64,000 nt of DNA. Origin: Stieleria magnilauensis (lineage in GTDB: Bacteria; Planctomycetota; Planctomycetia; Pirellulales; Pirellulaceae). The notes below the pieces were generated by a model. The model ran no database searches, had not been told where the DNA came from, and was given only the letters and a program-made list of their open reading frames with translations. The stretch covers positions 2,578,394-2,642,393 of the forward strand of contig CP036432.1 in the NCBI GenBank assembly GCA_007753675.1, given 5' to 3'. Positions 45,322-55,396 of the stretch are shown here, piece after piece; within the stretch, counting starts at the first letter, position 1; each line of letters opens with the position of its first letter. The translations under genes were made by a program, and so were the position numbers.

Positions 45322-47936
45322 TCGGCTTCCGGATATCGGATCGATTCCTTCCGCAACCGAACCTTCCATTTCTTGACCACCTCTTCGCGACGACTGGCAA
45401 CTTCCTCTTCAGGTTTGAAGAACAGTGTCGTGCCACTGATGTCACGCAAGTGCTCCGACGCCAAGACTCGAACGGGCATCGACGGCGATTCCAGATCGGC
45501 CACCAATTCCGCGTCTCCACCGGTTTCCAACTGATCTTGCGAGTACCCGGTCAGCAGGCGAAACAACGTGTCGCCATCGGCGTTGTCCATCGCCGCGTTC
45601 TGCCCCGCAATCGCCGTCCGGACCGCTGCGGCGTCGACAATGCTGCGGTCCATCATCTGGCGAACCGCATCCAAGTGAGAGGACCAGTAAAGACGCTGCT
45701 TGGGATCGCTAAACAAGCCATCCACACCGAAGTACGCCGACGCATCACCCAACGCCAGCATCGTCTTGCCGGCAAGCGCCGCGACTTCATTGCGACGAAA
45801 TCCCAAGGCAACGCGCAATGACAGCAGCAGCGAATCGGATCCGTCACCGCGGATCAACTCCAGCAAATCGCTTGCCGCTTCCGATTCCAACGATCCCGTG
45901 TCCACTTCCGGATCAATCCAAGACGGCAACTGTGGCGGTTGAGTCACCGCATTCTCGCCGGAATCCGATTCATTCAGCTTCAAAACAACCTGCGAACCGG
46001 CTGGAATCTCCACCGCGTCGCCATGTCCGCTGGCCGAAACATTGCCCGCGACGCTGGTCAGCACCACCACGGTCTGATGGTTCTGGGCCACCATCGGGTC
46101 GGCCCCCAACTGACGACGATGCGAGACTTCAAATGCCAGCACGGCCTGGCCCGTTTCTGTCTGAGCAACAATCGTGGTCTCGCCGACCGTCATCGCAACA
46201 CTGTTCCCGGGTTTGGGCAATTCAACCGTGCCCCGGCCATAACGAATCTCCATGTTCACCGTCGCCTGGCCCGATTCCCAACGAACCTCGGTTGGTCCGA
46301 CCAACGTGCTGGTCAGCGATTCCTCTCCGGCCAGCTGAAAACTGGCGCGATACTCGGGGCCACAAACCGTCACGCTGCCGGGGGTGACGGTGGAGTCGGG
46401 CGCCAACAGCGTCCAGTTCGATTCTCCTTGCCGTTTGGCGACTAACACATTCTCGGAAACCAATTTTGCCAGCGCCAATTCCGAAGCGGCGGCGTCATCC
46501 GCGGTCGGGTCAGCCGCACGGTCCATGTCGGGCGTTTTCGTCTCCGGATCGGTATCGCGTCGCGTCTTCGTAGCGGGCAACGAAGCGATCCGTTCCTCGC
46601 TCACCCCAGGCGGCAGCGGAGGCGCGTCGGAATCTTCCATCACGACTTCGGCGTTCCCGACCAGCGGATCGGGGATGTCGGGTGTGGGCGATGGATCGGT
46701 CAATCGATCGGGCGTCGTTGGCAACGGCGGTGCATCGGAATCCTCCATCGGTTCCGCCGTCTCGGTGGTGGCCGTCTCACCGGTGGCGGGAACCTCCACC
46801 AAGTCGGCCGCCGAATCAGGTTCCGGCGGTGCCTCGTCGCTGCCGGGCACAGGCGGCTGTATCGCGACCGGTTCCGGCGCCGGCAACATCTCCGGATCGA
46901 TCGCCATCGGATCGTCCGCCTCGTCGTCTGCATCTGCGTCCGCTTCAGCCGTTTTCGAATCTCCAGTTTTCGCTTCACCGGCTCCGGCGTTCGACACGGG
47001 CTCATCACTGTCGGATTGGGAAACCGTGGACTCGGCATCGGACTGAGCGAGTTTTTGCGGTCCCAGCAGCGGCGTGAAAATCTTGCTGATGGCAAACAAC
47101 AAAATCGCGACCAGCGCGAGCGTGACCAGCCACGGGGTGATCCGCGACGTGCGCACTTCTCCGTCGTAGAAATCGGAACGTTCCAATTGTTTCAGTGGCC
47201 GATCGCCGGCGAGCGGCTCGGCATCGTCCAATGCGGTCCCGGCCTCGGCAAATTGATGGGATTGTTCACGCAGTTTTGTCGCCGCCTGGAACACCCCACT
47301 ATCGCTCACTCCGACCGGTTGGACGTCTTGCGGCGGTGTCGCTCGGGGATCGGCGATCGGCTGCGACGATGCATCGGGAAACGTTCCGACGGCCGCGTCG
47401 TCCGGCGTTTCTGCGGACGGCTGCGTGGACGCCCGGTCATCGGCGTCGCTGAGATCGATGCCCGAGTAACGGGGACCGATTTCGCCGGCGATCGCCGGTG
47501 AAGGGGTTCCGCCGGTCGACGGCGACAGATCCGTCGCGACGACGTTGCCGTCGGCGTCGACCATCCCGATCACACGCTCGCGCAATCGGTCCGACACTGC
47601 GGCCGGTCGCCCCAACACCATCGTCAAGATCTGGTGACAGGCCGCCGCCTCGGCAAGATGCGGCAGCGATTCCAGGCAGGCCTTTTCGATTTCAGCAATC
47701 TGCTCCGGCGGCAGTGTGCTGTCCAAAAAGTTGCTCATCATGTTGGGCTCCTCGATCGGGTGCACCGAATCGGGAGCGGGAGCGGATAACGATGGGTCGG
47801 CCACGGAGCGGCGGATCCGCTGAACCAGTTGCGTGGCGAACCCGCTCTGTTCGACCTTTTGCCGCAGAATTTCCGCCTCCTGGGGCTCAAGCGTGTTATC
47901 CAAGTAGGCCAGCAACGTTCGCAGCGTCAGTCGCAT
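45318..47936 (-). CDS. FecR-like membrane protein with anti-sigma-like N-terminus
   Basis: This 872-residue protein starts RLTLRTLLAYLDNTLEPQEA, an N-terminal segment seen in planctomycete anti-sigma or adaptor-type proteins. A single membrane helix (about 270-290, LVTLALVAILLFAISKIF) divides a cytoplasmic part from a periplasmic one. The periplasmic part opens with an acidic, Pro/Glu-rich linker. It continues with a FecR-like beta region (GQATVNMEIRYGRGTVELPK) and a helical C-terminus. I chose ATG at 47936, which gives the clean family start. Its stop overlaps the UPF0104 gene. The signal sensed is unknown. Confidence 0.68.
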   Translation of the reverse strand: MRLTLRTLLAYLDNTLEPQEAEILRQKVEQSGFATQLVQRIRRSVADPSLSAPAPDSVHPIEEPNMMSNFLDSTLPPEQIAEIEKACLESLPHLAEAAACHQILTMVLGRPAAVSDRLRERVIGMVDADGNVVATDLSPSTGGTPSPAIAGEIGPRYSGIDLSDADDRASTQPSAETPDDAAVGTFPDASSQPIADPRATPPQDVQPVGVSDSGVFQAATKLREQSHQFAEAGTALDDAEPLAGDRPLKQLERSDFYDGEVRTSRITPWLVTLALVAILLFAISKIFTPLLGPQKLAQSDAESTVSQSDSDEPVSNAGAGEAKTGDSKTAEADADADDEADDPMAIDPEMLPAPEPVAIQPPVPGSDEAPPEPDSAADLVEVPATGETATTETAEPMEDSDAPPLPTTPDRLTDPSPTPDIPDPLVGNAEVVMEDSDAPPLPPGVSEERIASLPATKTRRDTDPETKTPDMDRAADPTADDAAASELALAKLVSENVLVAKRQGESNWTLLAPDSTVTPGSVTVCGPEYRASFQLAGEESLTSTLVGPTEVRWESGQATVNMEIRYGRGTVELPKPGNSVAMTVGETTIVAQTETGQAVLAFEVSHRRQLGADPMVAQNHQTVVVLTSVAGNVSASGHGDAVEIPAGSQVVLKLNESDSGENAVTQPPQLPSWIDPEVDTGSLESEAASDLLELIRGDGSDSLLLSLRVALGFRRNEVAALAGKTMLALGDASAYFGVDGLFSDPKQRLYWSSHLDAVRQMMDRSIVDAAAVRTAIAGQNAAMDNADGDTLFRLLTGYSQDQLETGGDAELVADLESPSMPVRVLASEHLRDISGTTLFFKPEEEVASRREEVVKKWKVRLRKESIRYPEAE

Positions 47937-48092
47937 CGTTCGTCTCATCACTAAACAGAGTCGGGGGAAGTCACTCAGTTAGTGGCGCGCGACGCGTTGA
48001 TCCGTGCAAAAAAAGCAGTTTTCTGGGAAAGACTTCGCAGAATCCGCGACGTCGCGGGGCCCGGCACGGTGGGTCACGCTGTGCTTGAGAAC

Positions 48093-48178
48093 GGCATGCA
48101 CAGCATGCCCTGCGAAACTCGGACAGGACACGGTGTGCGTGACAAACGTGGTAGCGACAACGGCATGCACAGCATGCC
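48093..48178. repeat. Two identical 17-bp palindromes, 69 bp apart
   Basis: GGCATGC-ACA-GCATGCC occurs at 48093-48109 and again at 48162-48178. Each is a perfect inverted repeat with a 3-base centre. They lie between the GYF gene end and the FecR-like gene start, about 160-240 bases upstream of the latter. They have no U-run, so they are poor terminator candidates. A paired operator is possible. Confidence 0.75.
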
Positions 48179-48201
48179 CGACGAGAGCCAGCTCGGTTGT
48201 T

Positions 48202-49122
48202 TTACGCCAGCACGTTGGTGATCGGCACGTTGGTGGCCAGGGCCGTGATCAGGATCAGCAACAGGATCCCCAGCCAAATCATGACGGCGACCGAGGTCAT
48301 CACCCAGAATTGGTTCAACGTCCGGGCGGCCATCAAGGCGGCGATTGCCGAGGACGACTGGGCGGCGGCTTTCAGTTTGACCGCCGACTGCACCGCCATC
48401 ACGCCGGCGATCGCGGCCACACCGCTGAGCGAGATCCGGATCGCGGCAGACATCGTGTCGGATTTCAGCTTCCTGCCGCCCTGATTGAGGGCCACGATTT
48501 GGCCGACCATAAAGATCGCGGCGATGATCAGCAGGCTGACGCCGAAGGCCAGGATCAGGGCGTGGTGTTTGGCCAACTCGGTCGACAACGCGCCGCCATC
48601 GGACGGGGGCGTCTCGCTGGTGACGTGTGACACGATCGTCTGACCGCCGCCGGCAGGGGCACCGCCGAACAATTCCGGAATCACTTCGGCAGCCGGTTTC
48701 CACGTGTCCATGCCGTTCTTCCAAACCAACGAATCCTTCTTGAGGATCTTCGCCTCGCTGTAGAGACGCATTTGGTCCATCGAAACCGGGCCCTGTTTTT
48801 CACCATTGACGTGAGCGTACCACTGGGCCGTGGCGTTGTCGTTGGAAGCCGGCGCGGTTCCGCCTTCGCCGTGTGAGCCTTCGCTGCCCGGCGGCACGCT
48901 CGACGCCGACGCCGCCATGTCGCCGGCCATGCCACCGCTGGCGACCGCTCGGGGAAAGAAGTTTCCGAACTCATCGGCCTTCATCCAACTCAACCCGTCG
49001 CCGGACAACTCATGCATCCGAGTGACCTGGCCCCGACGGACCATGTCCTTGACCTTGTCCGGAGTCAGCGGGCCGATCGTTCGACCGCGGAAACGAATGA
49101 AGACACGTTCGATTTGAGTCAT
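48202..49122 (-). CDS. Double GYF_2-domain membrane protein
   Basis: The protein has two GYF_2-type domains. The first is residues 1-55 (VFIRFRGRTIGPLTPDKVKD) and the second is about 100-150 (WYAHVNGEKQGPVSMDQMRL). At the C-terminus are two or three membrane helices (about 190-210, 225-260 and 275-300). GYF domains bind proline-rich peptides. The GAP1-like protein encoded two genes upstream has a Pro-rich segment, so these may interact; that is inferred. It is the last of a four-gene operon and starts 5 bases after the large membrane protein gene. Confidence 0.8.
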   Translation of the reverse strand: MTQIERVFIRFRGRTIGPLTPDKVKDMVRRGQVTRMHELSGDGLSWMKADEFGNFFPRAVASGGMAGDMAASASSVPPGSEGSHGEGGTAPASNDNATAQWYAHVNGEKQGPVSMDQMRLYSEAKILKKDSLVWKNGMDTWKPAAEVIPELFGGAPAGGGQTIVSHVTSETPPSDGGALSTELAKHHALILAFGVSLLIIAAIFMVGQIVALNQGGRKLKSDTMSAAIRISLSGVAAIAGVMAVQSAVKLKAAAQSSSAIAALMAARTLNQFWVMTSVAVMIWLGILLLILITALATNVPITNVLA

Positions 49123-49127
49123 GCGAT

Positions 49128-52019
49128 TCAGTTCGGAAACAAGAACAGGGGGCGTCCCGGGACTTGATGCACGGGATTGGGTGTCAATTGAACATGGCCT
49201 TGCTGCAATTTTCCGACCGGAAAAATCGACGTCTCCGCATCACCCTCTCGGGAGGCCGCGGCGACATACAACGTGCCGTCATATTCTGGAGTTCCACCGC
49301 GAAGATGATACTCGATTTGGCCGCCGGACGATTTGGTCAGAAAACCGACCCACTTGAGCCGCTGGGCGGCAATGGTTTCGTAGTCGGACAAGGGGTTGGC
49401 CAAACGTCGATAGGCGATGGGCAATTCGGCCGCAATCACCCGCTTGACCTCCGCGTTCAGTTCGGGGTCGGTCGGTCGCGATTGGTGCCACTGCTCACGG
49501 ACGCTGCTGCGCCGCACCAGTGTCCGCATCGTCAACGGAATCATCTCCTTGAGTTCGTTGCTGCCACGCGTCGCGGCGTCGAGCAGGTAATAGATCAACC
49601 ATTCTTTGATGACGCCGTCGAGTTCTGGTCGCTTCATCACCTCGCTGACCTGTAACAGAAACGTCAGTTCCCATTTGGTGTCAAACCCGATCGCCTGCTT
49701 GGACTTTTGGCTGACGACTTGGGCGATCGATTGATTCGGTTCGTCGATGACCTTCGGCAACGGCCCCTGAAAGGCTCGGTTGCGGACACCGCCGAGCGGA
49801 TCGGACACGACGTCCACGCCGATACTACCGGCGCGGGACATGCGGTCGGCGTTTTGTTCGGCAAAGGTCTTGTAGATCAAATGCGACGTCGTGCCGGTGG
49901 GGCTTTCGGAATCTGGAATCGGCAGCGTGACCAATTGCGACAGCGGATGTTTGGCGATCAAGCCAAAGGCGCCGTCCAGGATGACCCTCCGCCCGACGAT
50001 CTCTTTCATCGTCTCGGTAAATTGCGGCATGGCCTGCAAGACCGGATTGGGCGAAGCGACCGATTGGATTCTCTCTGCCGACTCGATCAACGCCGCCGCT
50101 TCGGTCGACGTCACTCCATTGTTCAACTTGGATTCCAGGTCACCCAACCACGCATTGATCCGCTCTACATTCAACCAGTGATCCTCTTCATCGATGACGG
50201 TACGAAATTCGATGAAGCCGGTGCGTGAGACCGACTGGGTGGAAAAGTCTCGTAGCCGATCGGAGTAGACTTCCAACGAACGGGAGTTGAGCAACGAGTC
50301 GATGGCCGCATCGCGTTGCTGGGACACCATGCTTTCGTCCTTGAGACGTTTCAACGTCGAATCGACTTGCGCCCGAAGCGTTTCCTGTTTCGCCCGGGCC
50401 GTGTCCGAGGCGAGCGGGAATTGGTTGGGGAGCCGAACGATGGACGAGAGCAGCTGCCCGATGGCCTGGCGGTTGCCGGTCGAATCGCCGCGTGAAGACA
50501 GTTCGGCGAACTGACGCTGAAACTCGGCGACCTTTCCGATCATTTCATCGGACTGCCGCATCGCCTCGCCGGCCCGATAAGCCGCCTTGCGTTGACGGAG
50601 ATCATCGACGCGGGCCTGCTCGCCGGGCGTGGCGGCCAGCTCGTCGAGTTGCGGCAAAAGAATCTCGTCGATCAACGCCGGGTCATCGTTGCTGGCCTGG
50701 GCGATCAGCTTGTCGAATAATTCTTGCCGTGCGGCCTGTTTCTCAATCGCTTTCTTTGCCGTCGCCTGCATCGCGACCATTTGCGGCAACCGTGCCAGGT
50801 CCGGGTCGGAGGCCAGGACCGAGTTGTAGAAGTCCATCGCCGCGTCGTACTGTTCGGCTTCGACAAACCGGGTCATCTGGTCGACGCTTTCTTGTTGTAC
50901 GGATTGCTTTCCCGAGGATGCGAGGAACATACCGATGCCGACGATTCCCACCAGAACGACCGCTGCGATCCCGGCTCCGATCAGGATCATTTTGCGTTTG
51001 GCTTGCTTGGCCGGCTGATTGGCCAGCTCTTCGACGCGCTGCGTCAGGTCTTCGGGCAACGGCTCACCGAACCGCGATGCCTGATCATAGGCCTTCTTGA
51101 CCGCTTCGATCGGCGAATCGGACTCCAGCGTCGACTCCAGATTCGCCATCGCCATCTGCCGTTCACTTTCCATCACGGCTTGCCGATCCAAGTCTTCGAG
51201 CCACTGCATCGCTGGGGCGACGCTGGATTCCAAATGGCCCGGCACACTGACCTTGTACTTGGCGCGAACCGATTGCCATTGTGATCGCAGCGTTCTGGCG
51301 AGCGACTCGTCACGATCTTCAAACGCCGCGTTGATTTGCGGGGCCAAGACACCGAGTTCGGATTCTTGAGATTGACGGACGTGGGCTTCGGCGGCGAAGG
51401 CGCATTGATCGATCAACCGCGACGAGGGCGCGACCCGCCAGTTGCCGCTGGTCAACTCTTGGTTCAACTGATACAGGTAGCGCGAGTCTTCTTGTTCCAG
51501 GGCGTGTTTGAGCTCATGATCGATCTGACTGAGCCGCACCTTTTCCCATTTCTCCACATCGTCATGCCAGACGCCGTTGGCCGAATCCACGCGGGCAATT
51601 TGCCGAAGCGTTCGCAGGCGGACCGCCAACAACGCTTTGGCGATCGCCAACCGTCGATGCCGTCGCAGCAGTGCGTCCAGCGGCAGACTTTCGATGATCG
51701 CTTCATTGATCTGGGCGACGTAGTCCTGGTTCAACTTCGGCGGCAGCGGGATCCCCATGAACTGAAGAATTTCGTTCCATTCATCCCATTCGGGAAACTC
51801 CAGTTCGGCCGCTGCGTCGAGCGCATTGGGCGTCATTTCAACGCGTTGAATCGCTTCGCTGCGGAGCCCTTTGCGCAGCAACATGACGGCATCGTCGAGT
51901 CGCTGATTGACCTCCTGGACTTGTGTCCGGTAGGAATCGGCGAGTACACGCATCTCGTCTTCGGCAATTCCATCGCGTTTTTCGAGAGCGCGTCGGATCT
52001 TGTCAACGGTCGTCGGCAT
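49128..52019 (-). CDS. Large coiled-coil membrane protein of GTPase operon
   Basis: This 963-residue protein shows no family that I can name. Residues 1-340 are helical and charged (DKIRRALEKRDGIAEDEMRV). A membrane helix follows at about 344-366 (MILIGAGIAAVVLVGIVGIG). The remaining 600 residues are mostly long helices with coiled-coil character up to about 700, then a globular part with LIYKTFAEQNADRM. It starts 8 bases after the GAP1-like gene and ends 5 bases before the GYF gene. It might form the membrane scaffold of a GTPase complex, but that is context only. Confidence 0.7.
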   Translation of the reverse strand: MPTTVDKIRRALEKRDGIAEDEMRVLADSYRTQVQEVNQRLDDAVMLLRKGLRSEAIQRVEMTPNALDAAAELEFPEWDEWNEILQFMGIPLPPKLNQDYVAQINEAIIESLPLDALLRRHRRLAIAKALLAVRLRTLRQIARVDSANGVWHDDVEKWEKVRLSQIDHELKHALEQEDSRYLYQLNQELTSGNWRVAPSSRLIDQCAFAAEAHVRQSQESELGVLAPQINAAFEDRDESLARTLRSQWQSVRAKYKVSVPGHLESSVAPAMQWLEDLDRQAVMESERQMAMANLESTLESDSPIEAVKKAYDQASRFGEPLPEDLTQRVEELANQPAKQAKRKMILIGAGIAAVVLVGIVGIGMFLASSGKQSVQQESVDQMTRFVEAEQYDAAMDFYNSVLASDPDLARLPQMVAMQATAKKAIEKQAARQELFDKLIAQASNDDPALIDEILLPQLDELAATPGEQARVDDLRQRKAAYRAGEAMRQSDEMIGKVAEFQRQFAELSSRGDSTGNRQAIGQLLSSIVRLPNQFPLASDTARAKQETLRAQVDSTLKRLKDESMVSQQRDAAIDSLLNSRSLEVYSDRLRDFSTQSVSRTGFIEFRTVIDEEDHWLNVERINAWLGDLESKLNNGVTSTEAAALIESAERIQSVASPNPVLQAMPQFTETMKEIVGRRVILDGAFGLIAKHPLSQLVTLPIPDSESPTGTTSHLIYKTFAEQNADRMSRAGSIGVDVVSDPLGGVRNRAFQGPLPKVIDEPNQSIAQVVSQKSKQAIGFDTKWELTFLLQVSEVMKRPELDGVIKEWLIYYLLDAATRGSNELKEMIPLTMRTLVRRSSVREQWHQSRPTDPELNAEVKRVIAAELPIAYRRLANPLSDYETIAAQRLKWVGFLTKSSGGQIEYHLRGGTPEYDGTLYVAAASREGDAETSIFPVGKLQQGHVQLTPNPVHQVPGRPLFLFPN

Positions 52020-52027
52020 GGCAACAC

Positions 52028-54043
52028 TTACCAGGAAAAATGTATGTGAAGCGGAACACGTCGCAGCACGACCGTTTCCGATTCCAGGAATTTCAATTCG
52101 GGAACTTCAACCCGATGGCCTTCTGCCAAGACGGCGAAGGCGGCGTGGAGTTCGGCGGCGACTTGGGCGAGCTGACCACAGTCATCGACGATCTGCACCA
52201 GTGCCGCCTGTTGGTCTTTCTTCAACGCCTTGTTAGACGACTCGAGCTTGGACCGCAACGACGCTTTTAGTTTGGTTGACGCCTCGGAAAGGTCCACTCC
52301 TCCGGCACGGCGAATCAGCGATTCGATCCGAGCCTGGGCTTTCCCCGGGAACAGGTGGCGAAAAAACGCTTCGGTGACCTCTTTTAAATTCGGCGGCAAC
52401 GCGGCGCTCTCCCGCTCAATGGAATCGGCCAAATCCGCGAACCGGGCCAGCTTGACCGCGGCGGTCTGGTACGCCCGACCCTGCTCGCTGAACCATCCGT
52501 TTTCGCTGGAAAGATCCAAATCAGCGATCGCGATCAGGTCGCCGGTCTGGCGGCTCCAATAGACCTTCGTCGGACCCAACGGTTCGGGAACCGAGGGCAA
52601 CTGCTCAACGGTCAGCGTTTGCGCCCTCTCGGTCAATTGAGTGGTCACGACGACCAGTTCCTCGGCCGCCCCCAACGACTGGGGACTGCCGCCCCAAACA
52701 ACCAGTTTGGTGCGTTTGATGTCGGGAGCGTTGTCCGTATCGTCTGGGATCGGCTTGAGGCGCACGTAGCCCCGCAGCGAAACCGGCCCCGGCAGCGGCG
52801 TTTCACCATCGGGATGCTGGACGGCAAACTCCAGCAGTTGTTTCTTGTCGTAGTGCAGGACCAAGTCGAGGGTCTCGATCGGCACCGGAACCGGCGCCGG
52901 AGCTGGTTTTTCTTCTTCGATCGGCGGTGTGATGTCGATCGGCATTTGCGGTGCCGGCGGCGGACCCGATCCCGGCAGGATGGGAAGCCCCGCCATCAGT
53001 CGTGCCACCGTCCAGGTCGCCATCAATCCGATGATCACCATCAACACCGAACCGGCCATCACAAGTTTTCTGCGTCGCTCCCTGCCGCGGATCAAATCCA
53101 TCGGCAACGACGGGGGTTCGATCGGTGGCGGCGGCCCGGGCGGCGCGTCATCATCGGACGACCACGACGATTCGACGGGGGTGGCCACGTCGACTTCTTG
53201 GACCGCGTTGAATCCCCCGCTGGCAATCGGCGTTCCGGTTTCTCCTCGAATCACCCCCCGCGCCCGCTCCACCCATTGAGACGCCGTCGTGATCGATTGG
53301 TGCTTGGTCAAATCGATCGATTTCCCAGCGGAAGCCGCAAACCGTGCCTCTTCGGTACCGACCGGGACGAAACGGATCTTGCATTCGACGTCCGGGGGGA
53401 TGTTCGCCGCAAACGTATTGAACGTGGCTCGCCAGCGTTGGCTGGCCGGCAACAGGGCGATCGATTCGTCGATCAGTTCCAGCAGTCGCCCCTGTTGGTT
53501 CAACGGGTAGATCACCCATAGCGGCGTCGCGTCGGGTTGCGAAATCGCTTCGGCCACCACGCCGCCCCAACCGGCGTCGCCGGCGACCGATTTCCACGAC
53601 GTGCAGATCCGCGGCGGTTGGTCGCCGCGGGGAATCTCCGGTCCACTGGCCGGTGTCTCACACTGCCCCAGCCATTCGCTGCGCAGGACCGAACCCTGGC
53701 CGATCAACCAAGCCGGCCCCGCCGCAGGCATTTCGCTGGGGTCAATCGTGACGTGATGGGCGATCTTATTGGTCCGTCCGGAGTAGTCGGTTCCGTAGGC
53801 CGCAACGCGGGAAAGGACCGAAACGATTTGACCGCCCAGATTGACGCGTTGATGGGCAAGCGAAACAGGGTTTTCCGAAGCCCGACTGCTGTCCGGTGGA
53901 AATAGATGCCGGTAGCTGGAGATCGCTTCCAACTTTCCGATCACATTGATCGGCATCCCTGCCGTCGTCAGGACCGTACAGAAACCTCGACTGCCATGAC
54001 GCAGCCCTTGGGGCGCGGACGTGTAAAGTAATTCAGTACTCAA
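52028..54043 (-). CDS. GAP1-N-like GTPase-associated protein
   Basis: The N-terminal 270 residues resemble the GAP1 N-terminal domain that accompanies bacterial conflict-type GTPases: ELLYTSAPQGLRHGSRGFCT, LEAISSYRHLFPPD, and NKIAHHVTIDP. It then has an acidic and Pro-rich linker (PPGPPPPIEPPSLP), a membrane helix at about 327-350, and a C-terminal region with no match. The start is TTG at 54041-54043, 3 bases after the GTPase stop. It is a likely partner of that GTPase. Family assignment comes from memory of motifs and needs a profile search. Confidence 0.7.
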   Translation of the reverse strand: MSTELLYTSAPQGLRHGSRGFCTVLTTAGMPINVIGKLEAISSYRHLFPPDSSRASENPVSLAHQRVNLGGQIVSVLSRVAAYGTDYSGRTNKIAHHVTIDPSEMPAAGPAWLIGQGSVLRSEWLGQCETPASGPEIPRGDQPPRICTSWKSVAGDAGWGGVVAEAISQPDATPLWVIYPLNQQGRLLELIDESIALLPASQRWRATFNTFAANIPPDVECKIRFVPVGTEEARFAASAGKSIDLTKHQSITTASQWVERARGVIRGETGTPIASGGFNAVQEVDVATPVESSWSSDDDAPPGPPPPIEPPSLPMDLIRGRERRRKLVMAGSVLMVIIGLMATWTVARLMAGLPILPGSGPPPAPQMPIDITPPIEEEKPAPAPVPVPIETLDLVLHYDKKQLLEFAVQHPDGETPLPGPVSLRGYVRLKPIPDDTDNAPDIKRTKLVVWGGSPQSLGAAEELVVVTTQLTERAQTLTVEQLPSVPEPLGPTKVYWSRQTGDLIAIADLDLSSENGWFSEQGRAYQTAAVKLARFADLADSIERESAALPPNLKEVTEAFFRHLFPGKAQARIESLIRRAGGVDLSEASTKLKASLRSKLESSNKALKKDQQAALVQIVDDCGQLAQVAAELHAAFAVLAEGHRVEVPELKFLESETVVLRRVPLHIHFSW

Positions 54044-54046
54044 AGG

Positions 54047-55396
54047 TCACTCGAGTTGTTCCGTCAGCCAGCGACCATCGTCCAACGACGCGGTATCACC
54101 GGTCGCTCCGACCAGACCGCCCGCCCAATTGTGCAGCGCCATCAACATCGGGATCTCGACCCAATACGGCTGCATGTCGCGTGGGCGAATCCCCAACGCG
54201 CCGGTTGCCGGATCGACCGTCGGACTGCTGCCGCTGGCGCTGACGGGGATGAAGGTCAAACTGGTGGAGAACCCTTCGGCCGCGGCGACGATCTCGGGAC
54301 AGATCTCCGCCATCAATTCGCCGACCCGCTCCGACGTTTCTTTGATGCGTCGGCTGTCGAGCGAGCAAAACTTACTGCCCTTGACCGGCAAATACGGCTC
54401 CTCGGTCGAAACATCCGGCAACAGATTCTTCCACGCATCCCACTTCGTCACAATCACGATCAGCGGACGCTGATGCAATTCATCGTCGCGAAGGCCGGCA
54501 TGGCGACGCACCCGCTGGATCGCTTCCAACAGGATCGTGTCTTGACGCACCGTGGTCTCGCGAGCCAAGCGTGAGGTACGAGACACCATCTGCGGATCCT
54601 CGGTCTTGCCTTCGCAGGCGCGGCGGAAACGCGTGTCTTGAGTCGGATCGAAACAGAAGAACAAACACTTCGAACAGGCCAAGTGCCGCGTGACCGGGTT
54701 GACCGTCTTGTCCGCCCCCGGAAAGAAACTCTCCCCCGCGTTGTCGTACAGACAAACCAGCTTGGAAATCTCACGGTTGCGACGGTAACGCGGATGATTG
54801 GACAGCGGTTGCAGATTAAACATGAACGGCCGCGGCAACGAGACGCTGTGGTCGCCCATGTCGACCGTGTCATACATGTCCCCCTGCTCCTCCGTTTTCG
54901 CCAACGCGACCGGCGTGTCCAAATCCGGGTTCATGAACTGCAACTCTTCGTATTCATGAATCCGCGAATTCGTTTCCGCATCCACATCGCTGAGCGAAAC
55001 GGCGAAACGTTTCGGCAAGGTCTGACGAAGCTTCCAGGACATCGACGTCAGAAAATAGCTTTTGCCGCACGCCGGGGCACCGAAGATGCTGAAGAACAGA
55101 CTGGGTACCTGGTACATCGAACGCGGCACGTGCAGATGACATTTGGGACAGGCCATCCGAGTCGCGTACTGCCCCATCTCGTCGATCGCATCGCCCTGAG
55201 GACTGAACCGACTGGGCAAAAACCGCTTGGCATGCTGGAACCCCAATTTGGCATCGCCCAGCAAATCAGGGTGCTCGGCAATCCAAAGTGACTCCTCAGG
55301 CGCATAGGCATGCCAGCAATGCGGACACGTCACCTTGTTGAGCAACGTCAGGGCCTGAGTTCTTACTGCGGTCGGCATGCGGGAAAAGTCGCTCAT
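54047..55396 (-). CDS. Zinc-ribbon P-loop GTPase (DO-GTPase-like)
   Basis: This 449-residue protein has a split N-terminal zinc ribbon (CPHC at 24-27 and CPKC at 83-86). The GTPase domain follows: Walker A GAPACGKS at 106-113, the G3-like DNAGE at 218-222 and the specificity motif TKWD at 317-320. It resembles the double-GTPase (DO-GTPase) group linked to GAP1 proteins in conflict-type systems. It heads the four-gene operon. No membrane helix is seen, so it may be recruited by the membrane proteins downstream. Function is unknown. Confidence 0.8.
   Translation of the reverse strand: MSDFSRMPTAVRTQALTLLNKVTCPHCWHAYAPEESLWIAEHPDLLGDAKLGFQHAKRFLPSRFSPQGDAIDEMGQYATRMACPKCHLHVPRSMYQVPSLFFSIFGAPACGKSYFLTSMSWKLRQTLPKRFAVSLSDVDAETNSRIHEYEELQFMNPDLDTPVALAKTEEQGDMYDTVDMGDHSVSLPRPFMFNLQPLSNHPRYRRNREISKLVCLYDNAGESFFPGADKTVNPVTRHLACSKCLFFCFDPTQDTRFRRACEGKTEDPQMVSRTSRLARETTVRQDTILLEAIQRVRRHAGLRDDELHQRPLIVIVTKWDAWKNLLPDVSTEEPYLPVKGSKFCSLDSRRIKETSERVGELMAEICPEIVAAAEGFSTSLTFIPVSASGSSPTVDPATGALGIRPRDMQPYWVEIPMLMALHNWAGGLVGATGDTASLDDGRWLTEQLE

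Noticed and set aside
48162-48178. The palindrome after the GYF gene as a Rho-independent terminator
   Set aside because: No run of T follows it on the minus strand, and an identical copy lies 69 bases further.
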